Below are positions 58,389-64,000 of a DNA stretch of 64,000 nt, in pieces. Position 1 is the stretch's first letter. Every line of letters starts with the position of its first letter. This DNA is from Bacillota bacterium (GTDB lineage Bacteria; Bacillota; Clostridia; Christensenellales; SZUA-584), in assembly GCA_023459495.1 (NCBI GenBank), contig JAEWTL010000094.1:1-64000 (forward strand). The letters run 5' to 3'. The notes under the pieces are model-generated. The model worked only from the letters and a program-made list of their open reading frames with translations, ran no database searches and had not been told where the DNA came from. Both the position numbers and the translations under genes were made by a program.

Positions 58389-60239
58389 TTACTGCCGGTA
58401 GAAGTAGGTGCCTTCCGATCCGACCATCGTGTAGTCGTCGACCAGATAGAAATCCTGCGTTTCGGTGGTTTGGTCGGAAGCGAGCGTGATCGTATAGCCG
58501 TCGTAGGTGTAGTAGACTTCGTACGGGGAGAAATTGTGGCTGTACTCGTAGCATTCCTCTTTCGTCATGCTTTCGGTGCCGAAATAGACCATTCCGCCGT
58601 AGAAATACATTGCTATACCCTCGGTATACATACCGCCGGATTGATACCCTTGAGAGATCCAGAACGTGCCGTCGAGGTCCACGTTGCCATATGTCGCGCT
58701 GGCCGCCGGTTCCTCGCTCGCCTCGGGCGCGGCCATTGCAGTTTCGGCCGGCTCATAGTAACCGTAATTGCCGCTGTAGCCTGAGAAATTATACCCCAAC
58801 GAACTGAGTAGCTCGCTGAACTTCTGGACATACGCATCACGGGTATCGATGTCAAACATGTCCTCTACTTCCTTTTGGGGCTTGCCGATGCTCAGCGTGC
58901 CGTCATAATCCAGCGTGGTGGTCTCCCCGCTGATAGTGACGCTGACCGTGCCGCTGATCTTCTCCTTCGTCCTTGCGGCATTGCCTTCGATGCTGATCTT
59001 CTGGCCACCCGCGTTGATCTCCCCGCTGAACTCAAGGCCGCCCTTTGTCCGCTCGTAGCTGAAGCTGCCCTTGATCTTTTCGCCGCTCATGTTGATCTCG
59101 AACGTGATGTCCACGGCGCTGCCCGACTTCTCGTACCCGAAAGACGCGGTGATCTTCTGCCCGCCCACCCTGATGGTGATCTCCGTGGAGACCGGCTTGC
59201 CCTTTTCGTACGATACGACCCATTCCAGCGTGGGATCAGCCGCGCTGATCATCGCCACCGCTGCGTCGATCATATCCTCGATATCTGCCGACTGGCCCGT
59301 CATATCCTCGATGAAGCTCTCCAGCGATTTGCGCAGACTGCTGTCCGCTTTCAGTTCAAGCCAAAACGTCTCCAACATATTGGTCAAGTCGTCGGACTCC
59401 ATCGTCAGCGTGCTTCCGGAAGAGGTCTTTGTAAAGCAGTCCTTGCTGATGCTGTTCACCAGCATCTCGGTCAGCTTCTTCCAGTCCACATCCGAATTGC
59501 CCTCTTTGGAGCTGCCCATCAACGCCTTGAACCGCTCTGCAAGCGCCATGTTCTCGGAAAGGTCCGTATCGGAGATGTCGAATTCGATCGCCTGCACGCT
59601 GCCGTACGATGTGACATACAGCGTATCCTCCAGCAGCAGCAGGGTGTTTGTGGTCCCCTCATCCTCGGCCTCAAGCCCGAATGACAGCCCGTCATACGCC
59701 ATATCAATCGTCCCCGACGATTTGCCGTAACCCGCGTCCACGTCGAGATCCACCGACATCTCAAACGGCTGCTCCATCATCTCGCTCACCGCGGTGTCGC
59801 CCAGACCGGAGAACGCCTCGGTGAATACCGCCACGCTGTCGTTGACAAAGCGCGTCTGCACGGTGTTGCCGCTGAGCGGCCCGCGCCTGCCGATCAGCAA
59901 GCCCGGATACACGAAAAGCACGAGGATGAGGATGATAGCCAGCACTCCTGCGCCGATGCCGATCCACAGCCCTTTGCCGGGCTTTTTGCGCGGCGGTTTG
60001 CCGCCGCCCTGCCCGTTGACCGGAGGCGGAGGCGGGTATCCCGGCTGTCCATAAACCGACGGCGCGGGCGGATAGGCCTGTTGCCCGTACGGAGACTGCG
60101 CAGGCGGATAGGATGGCTGGGTGGGAACGGGCGGCTGAGCCGGCTGCCCCACCGACGGCGTATTATCTACCTTTGCACCGCACGACGAGCAAAAAGCCGC
60201 GTCATTTTCAATCTCGGCACCGCAATTAACGCAATACAT
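58389..60239 (-). CDS. Zinc-ribbon membrane protein with large extracytoplasmic domain
   Basis: A 616-aa protein. Residues 1-25 form a zinc ribbon (MYCVNCGAEIENDAAFCSSCG). A Pro/Gln/Tyr-rich linker of repeated YPPAPS/YGQ units runs to about residue 85, then one membrane helix (LWIGIGAGVLAIILILVLFV). The outer part of about 500 residues is beta-rich with repeats of the type ISGTVSVTISG and GGQKITASFGYE. GGAGGGTGA lies 5-8 nt before the ATG at 60239. Function unknown; such proteins are common in Clostridia. Confidence 0.75.
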   Translation of the reverse strand: MYCVNCGAEIENDAAFCSSCGAKVDNTPSVGQPAQPPVPTQPSYPPAQSPYGQQAYPPAPSVYGQPGYPPPPPVNGQGGGKPPRKKPGKGLWIGIGAGVLAIILILVLFVYPGLLIGRRGPLSGNTVQTRFVNDSVAVFTEAFSGLGDTAVSEMMEQPFEMSVDLDVDAGYGKSSGTIDMAYDGLSFGLEAEDEGTTNTLLLLEDTLYVTSYGSVQAIEFDISDTDLSENMALAERFKALMGSSKEGNSDVDWKKLTEMLVNSISKDCFTKTSSGSTLTMESDDLTNMLETFWLELKADSSLRKSLESFIEDMTGQSADIEDMIDAAVAMISAADPTLEWVVSYEKGKPVSTEITIRVGGQKITASFGYEKSGSAVDITFEINMSGEKIKGSFSYERTKGGLEFSGEINAGGQKISIEGNAARTKEKISGTVSVTISGETTTLDYDGTLSIGKPQKEVEDMFDIDTRDAYVQKFSELLSSLGYNFSGYSGNYGYYEPAETAMAAPEASEEPAASATYGNVDLDGTFWISQGYQSGGMYTEGIAMYFYGGMVYFGTESMTKEECYEYSHNFSPYEVYYTYDGYTITLASDQTTETQDFYLVDDYTMVGSEGTYFYRQ

Positions 60240-60322
60240 CAAATCACCCTCCACGTAATAATTTAGTTTTTTAATTATGAAAGCCTTCGCTGAAATTCCA
60301 CAATATTTTACCTTTATTTCTC

Positions 60323-60350
60323 ATTATAGTATATGCATTGATGAAGTCAA
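60323..60350 (-). promoter_or_regulatory. SigA promoter of the zinc-ribbon membrane protein
   Basis: Minus strand TTGACT (60350-60345), 16-bp spacer, TATAAT (60328-60323). Confidence 0.75.
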
Positions 60351-60477
60351 ATAAAATTTCCTCTGACCACAGCACGCTTTGGGCCGCTGGTTGTTTTCAA
60401 AACATTCAAATATTGATGATGCAGCCGACAACTGCGCTGCTTATGATACCGGTATAAAATATGAAAGGAGAAGGGTG

Positions 60478-61359
60478 ATGCCGCGCTTTCTGCAAAAACC
60501 GTATCGATGGGCCGTCTGCTGGGCAGTGGCGCTGACGCTGTTCTGCGCGTTCGTGCTGCTTCACGCCTTCGTGATCCCGCGCGCCGGGCAGTCGGTGGAA
60601 GCGCCTTCCGTTTCAGCTTCAGCCGACGCGCAGACTGTCCTCACGGATACGGCCTATGAGGATGCCCACATCAGCATCTCCATCGAAACGGTGTACGAAT
60701 ACGATACGGCCATCTATATCGCAGATGTGCAGGTGACGGATATCGCGTACCTGAAGGCTGCGTTCGCGGACAACACCTATGGCCGCAACATCAGGGAAAC
60801 GACCTCGGATATCGCTGAGGCAGCAGGCGCGGTATTCGCGGTCAACGGCGACTTCTACGGCTTCCGCGATGACGGGTTCGTGGTACGCAATGGCGTGCTG
60901 TACCGCAGCACGGCGCGGAGCGCGGACGACGACGAGGCGCTCGTGATCGACAGCGTGGGCGATTTCTCGATCGTCCAAGAGAGCGAAACGAACGCGGAGG
61001 GCTTGGGCGCGTGGCAGATATTCAGCTTCGGCCCGGCGCTGATTGAGGACGGAGAAATCGCCGTGAGCTCTGTCAGCGAGGTCGGGCAGTCCATGACGAG
61101 CAACCCGCGCACCGCCATCGGGCAGATCTCGGCGCTGCACTACCTGTTTGTGGTTTCGGACGGGCGAACCGACGAGAGTGCGGGGCTTTCACTGCTGCAG
61201 CTTGCGCAGGTCATGTCGGACAGGGGCTGCACCGTGGCGTACAACCTCGACGGCGGCGGTTCCTCCACGATGTGGTTCAACGGCAGCGTGATCAACAATC
61301 CCACCGACGGGCGCACGTCGGGCGAAAGGAAGGTGAGTAACATTGTTTATATTGGCTGA
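60478..61359 (+). CDS. Phosphodiester glycosidase family (NAGPA-like) exported protein
   Basis: A 293-aa membrane-anchored protein: one N-terminal helix (about 12-36), then the NAGPA-type domain with AVFAVNGDFYGFRDDGFVVRNG, FGPALIEDG, NPRTAIGQI, LFVVSDGR and the signature CTVAYNLDGGGSSTMWFNG. The family removes sugar-1-phosphate phosphodiester caps or acts on cell-surface polysaccharides. GAGAAGG is upstream of the ATG at 60478; the longer frame has no site. Followed by an overlapping small membrane gene. Confidence 0.87.
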   Translation: MPRFLQKPYRWAVCWAVALTLFCAFVLLHAFVIPRAGQSVEAPSVSASADAQTVLTDTAYEDAHISISIETVYEYDTAIYIADVQVTDIAYLKAAFADNTYGRNIRETTSDIAEAAGAVFAVNGDFYGFRDDGFVVRNGVLYRSTARSADDDEALVIDSVGDFSIVQESETNAEGLGAWQIFSFGPALIEDGEIAVSSVSEVGQSMTSNPRTAIGQISALHYLFVVSDGRTDESAGLSLLQLAQVMSDRGCTVAYNLDGGGSSTMWFNGSVINNPTDGRTSGERKVSNIVYIG

Positions 61360-61780
61360 CCGGAATGTAGAACGGAAGCGCATGGGCAAAACGGCGCTGG
61401 TTTATTTTGAGATGGCCGCACTGTGCCTCCTTTTCGACCGGGTATACGCGCTGTTCGGCCACGGCGTATCCTCCGCCGCGATGACGTTCATGTTCCTGTA
61501 CCCGCTGCTCATGGGAGCGCTGCCGTTCTCGGTTCTCTGGATCGCGCTGCCGCGTATGAAACGCCCGCTGCATGGCAGCCGTTTATCGTACAACGCGTAT
61601 AACTCCGGCGTAGCTGCGCTCACCGCATCGAGCATGCTCACCGGCATACTGGAGATTGCGGGAACGTCGTCGCCGTACCCCCTGTGGCTGACCGTCGCGG
61701 GCGGAGCGTTGTGCGCCTTGGGTGCGGCCGGTTTTCTGTCTGGCTGCGTGCGTCCTGCGCAAAGCCGGGGCCGCGTATAG
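61343..61780 (+). CDS. Small integral membrane protein
   Basis: A 145-aa protein with about four hydrophobic helices (near 22-40, 45-65, 88-104, 112-132). It starts at a TTG overlapping the glycosidase-like gene by 17 nt, with GGAAGGTGAG upstream; an internal ATG at 61382 is an alternative. No family recognised. The coupling suggests it acts with the upstream exported protein. Confidence 0.65.
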   Translation: MFILADRNVERKRMGKTALVYFEMAALCLLFDRVYALFGHGVSSAAMTFMFLYPLLMGALPFSVLWIALPRMKRPLHGSRLSYNAYNSGVAALTASSMLTGILEIAGTSSPYPLWLTVAGGALCALGAAGFLSGCVRPAQSRGRV

Positions 61781-61853
61781 CCCGCCGCTGTTCCGTATAA
61801 TCCCGCTGTACGGGCGGCAAACTACCGCCATCAGATCAAAGCGGGAGGATGGC

Positions 61854-62192
61854 ATGGGGAAAAGAACGGACCAGTTGGACGCATTCTTAAACGGCCTGCA
61901 GCAGATGGGCAACGAGGCTCCCGGCGCGGTTGGCGCGTTTATGGGCCTGCTAAAGGGCTGTTACGCACCCGGCGCGCTGGACCTGAAGACCAAGGAGCTC
62001 ATCGGTGTGGCAATATGCTGCTGCAACCGCTGCAAATACAGCATCGTATATCACGTGCACGAGGCGCTGCAGGCGGGCGCGACGCGCGAGGAAATCGTCG
62101 AGGCCGCGATGGTGGCTGTGGCGTTCGGCGGCGGGCCGTCCATGGCGTACGTCGTGACCGTGCTGAAGGAAACGCTGGACGAGTTCGCGTAA
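61854..62192 (+). CDS. AhpD-like/carboxymuconolactone decarboxylase family protein
   Basis: A 112-aa helical protein. The family core reads LDLKTKELIGVAICCCNRCKYSIVYHVHEALQAGATREEIVEA, with the CxxC (CNRC) and the His of the AhpD-type proton relay. Members detoxify peroxides or act on lactones; the CxxC favours the peroxidase/disulfide type. GGGAGGA is upstream of the ATG at 61854. Convergent with the next gene. Confidence 0.85.
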   Translation: MGKRTDQLDAFLNGLQQMGNEAPGAVGAFMGLLKGCYAPGALDLKTKELIGVAICCCNRCKYSIVYHVHEALQAGATREEIVEAAMVAVAFGGGPSMAYVVTVLKETLDEFA

Positions 62193-62196
62193 AGCT

Positions 62197-63015
62197 TCAG
62201 TCTTCCTCGGGCGAGTCGATCTGGGCGGCGTGGGGAATGTCGCGGAGCGAGCCAAACGTATAGCCCGCCTCCTCCCATGCGGTCAGCACGCGGTCCAGCA
62301 CATGCAGGTTGGCAGGCGACTGGGCATGCAGCAGCGCGATCTCTCCGGGGTGGGTCTCCGCCATGATCGTGTTAAAAGCTCGGTCATCCGAGGGCTGGTT
62401 GGAGAGATTCCAGTCCTCGTAGCGGAACGACCAGAACACGGTGGTGTAACCGAGCTCCTCCGCATAGCTCAGCGTCTTTTCGGAGAACAGCCCCTGCGGC
62501 GGACGGAAATACTTGGGCAGCTCCTCCCCCGTCGCTTCACGGTAGGCGTCCTCCACGCCCGCAAGCTCGGACTTAAACTTCTCGAACGTCACGCGCGACA
62601 TGCCGATGTGGTGCGCGGTATGGTTGCCCACGATGCTCCCGCTCTCGGCGATGCGGCAGATCACGTCCGGGTGGCTGAGGATGTATGCTTCGTTCATGAA
62701 GAACGCGGCGGTGGCCCCGTGCACATCCAGAATGTCGAGTATTTCAGGGATATTGTCGTTGTTCGGGCAGTCGTCAAACGTCAGGTAAATCACCTTTTGG
62801 GTCGTGTCGCCGAGATAGAGCACGTTGTAGTCGCTGATGTAGGCGGCCTTCTCCATGGGCTGCGGCGGCACGTCCGTATCGTGCGGCAGGTAGTACCACA
62901 TAAACTCATCCGCATAGACGGTTTGGCCTTCCGGTAGAAGGCGGGCGCATATTGTCAGCACCAGTGCCGCGCACAAAAACATCAGCACGGCAGTCGAAAG
63001 CTTGAGCCGGTTCAT
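62197..63015 (-). CDS. Polysaccharide deacetylase (PdaA-like)
   Basis: A 272-aa exported NodB-domain enzyme. One N-terminal anchor or signal (residues 7-27), motif 1 YLTFDDCPNND (catalytic Asp and metal Asp; the usual Gly after DD is Cys), motif 2 HTAHH, motif 3 YFRPPQG, and the late LLHAQS His. Relatives remove acetyl groups from peptidoglycan, in PdaA for spore cortex formation. All catalytic groups are present, unlike the homologue at 54632. Confidence 0.9.
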   Translation of the reverse strand: MNRLKLSTAVLMFLCAALVLTICARLLPEGQTVYADEFMWYYLPHDTDVPPQPMEKAAYISDYNVLYLGDTTQKVIYLTFDDCPNNDNIPEILDILDVHGATAAFFMNEAYILSHPDVICRIAESGSIVGNHTAHHIGMSRVTFEKFKSELAGVEDAYREATGEELPKYFRPPQGLFSEKTLSYAEELGYTTVFWSFRYEDWNLSNQPSDDRAFNTIMAETHPGEIALLHAQSPANLHVLDRVLTAWEEAGYTFGSLRDIPHAAQIDSPEED

Positions 63016-63122
63016 ACGCTTGCTCCCATCTTATCTGTTGATAACAATCTATGCGCCGTGTTTGCAGTTCATCCGTTCGGGCCGGTTGGATGCCTCAATG
63101 GCCGAGCGGCCTTTCTTAAAAT

Positions 63123-63155
63123 AAAAATCTCTCCTGCTTGTCATAGCAGGAGAGA
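63123..63155 (-). terminator. Intrinsic terminator of the sirtuin gene
   Basis: On the minus strand TCTCTCCTGC / GCAGGAGAGA (10 bp) with an 8-nt loop, followed by TTTTTATTTT. Confidence 0.92.
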
Positions 63156-63249
63156 CGGTATGCAGGGCCTTCGCCCGGTATTGCTGGTCTTTTCATGTTC
63201 GCGGGCCACTTGCCGCGCTAAGTTTCATTTCAAGAGGCCGGGCAGAATT

Positions 63250-63966
63250 TCAAACCGCGACTTGCGAGAGCGTCTGTCCGATGGGAGCCGATATGCGCAG
63301 GTCCGCACGGCGGTCGTACGCCGTGGATTGCTTGTTGATGAGCACGAGCTTGCCACCCTCGAAGTAGTCGATCAGTCCCGCCGCCGGATACACCTCCAGC
63401 GACGTGCCGCCCACGATCAGCATGTCGGCTTCAGAGATGGCGCGCACCGCGGCGTCGATGACTTCCGCATCCAGCGGTTCCTCGTAGAGCACCACGTCGG
63501 GCCGGATGACGCCGCCGCATTCGCAGCGCGGCACGCCGGTGGTGCCCAATATGAAGTCGAGTCCGTATTTCTTATGGCATTTGGCACAGTAGTTGCGGTG
63601 TACGCTACCGTGCAGTTCGATGACGTTTTCACTGCCCGCCATCTGGTGCAGCCCATCGATGTTCTGCGTCACCACGGCAGAGAGTTTGCCCGCGCGCTCC
63701 AGCTCCGCGAGCTTTTCATGCGCCGGGTTGGGCTTCACAGCCGGGCACAACAGCTTGTCCCGGTAGAACGCGAAGAACTCCTCCGGATGTGTGACAAAGA
63801 ACGAATGGCTCAGCATGGTTTCGGGCGGGTATTTGAACTTTTCGCGGTATAGCCCATCCTCGCTGCGGAAGTCCTTAAGGCCGCTTTCGGTGGATACGCC
63901 TGCGCCGCCGAAAAACACGATACGGCTGCTTTCGTCAATCATAGCCTGCAACGCTTCGATGCTCAT
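63250..63966 (-). CDS. cobB: NAD-dependent protein deacylase (Sir2 family)
   Basis: A 238-aa sirtuin. NAD site VFFGGAGVSTESGLKDFRSEDGLY near residue 18, TQNIDGLHQMAG, catalytic His in IELHGSVHRNYC, and four zinc Cys (CAKCHKKYG ... CECGG). IRPDVVLYEEPL and LIVGGTSLEVYPAAGLI complete the fold. GAGGTGA is upstream of the ATG; the gene is complete in the window. Substrates (acetyl or longer acyl lysines) cannot be told from sequence alone. Confidence 0.95.
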   Translation of the reverse strand: MSIEALQAMIDESSRIVFFGGAGVSTESGLKDFRSEDGLYREKFKYPPETMLSHSFFVTHPEEFFAFYRDKLLCPAVKPNPAHEKLAELERAGKLSAVVTQNIDGLHQMAGSENVIELHGSVHRNYCAKCHKKYGLDFILGTTGVPRCECGGVIRPDVVLYEEPLDAEVIDAAVRAISEADMLIVGGTSLEVYPAAGLIDYFEGGKLVLINKQSTAYDRRADLRISAPIGQTLSQVAV

Positions 63967-64000
63967 GTTATGTCACCTCAATATCATCATAACACAAACG

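Overview
The window reads as chromosomal DNA from a GC-rich, endospore-forming member of the Clostridia (Firmicutes). The evidence is the set of sporulation genes (spo0A, spoIVB, spoIIM, both dipicolinate synthase subunits, CotF-like coat protein, FtsK/SpoIIIE and TepA in Bacillus-like order), AGGAGG-type ribosome-binding sites, frequent TTG and GTG starts, and many 4-nt ATGA gene overlaps. No phage, plasmid, CRISPR array, rRNA or tRNA gene was seen. Most content is core metabolism, with many intergenic hairpin repeats.

Layout, left to right. (1) 0.1-3.7 kb, minus strand: a VTC-domain/DUF4956/single-TM peptide/carbohydrate-binding lipoprotein cluster. (2) 4.1-9.5 kb, plus: a sugar-catabolic operon (split transketolase, Zn dehydrogenase, FadR-type regulator, cupin, aldose epimerase) with a strong promoter followed directly by tandem TGGT-N2-ACCA operators. 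(3) 9.6-11.3 kb: cation/proton antiporter with TrkA_C domains behind a terminator-containing leader. (4) 11.4-16.8 kb, minus: SPL-like radical SAM protein, then the recX-birA-P1 peptidase-acpS-nnr operon. (5) 16.9-22 kb, plus: two small spore coat-type genes, a membrane protein, an ECF sigma factor with a membrane partner, a zinc-ribbon protein and two tandem GyrI-like genes. (6) 22.3-31.7 kb, minus: a Trp-rich small protein, a DsrE protein, and a complete aromatic amino acid operon (aroF-tyrA-aroB-aroA-aroC-pheA-aroEK-aroQ). Its own promoter is followed by an unannotated Phe/Tyr-rich leader peptide and an intrinsic terminator. (7) 31.8-49.4 kb, minus: MBL hydrolase, lipoprotein, Xer-like recombinase, spoIIM, spo0A, spoIVB, recN, argR, nadK, tlyA, oapA, a roughly 609-nt OLE RNA, recA, pgsA, rimO, ftsK/spoIIIE, a decayed REP-type transposase and tepA. 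(8) 49.6-55.2 kb, minus: dpaB, dpaA, TrkA_C protein, flavoprotein, dUTPase, M16 protease and a NodB-like protein lacking its catalytic residues. (9) 55.4-64 kb: a TlpA/CXXC peptide/4Fe-4S membrane redox cassette, a methyltransferase, a zinc-ribbon membrane protein, a phosphodiester glycosidase-like protein, an AhpD-like protein, a polysaccharide deacetylase and a sirtuin.

The most notable items are RNA-level. An OLE RNA with its partner OapA lies in the conserved recA/tlyA/argR/recN/spo0A neighbourhood. A classical leader-peptide attenuator appears to control the whole aromatic pathway, where Firmicutes more often use T-boxes or TRAP. Terminator-bearing leaders precede the antiporter and a methyltransferase. 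Four families of intergenic hairpin repeats recur. One of them (GTAGGGGCGGG hairpins) also lies inside the coding remnants of a REP-associated tyrosine transposase.
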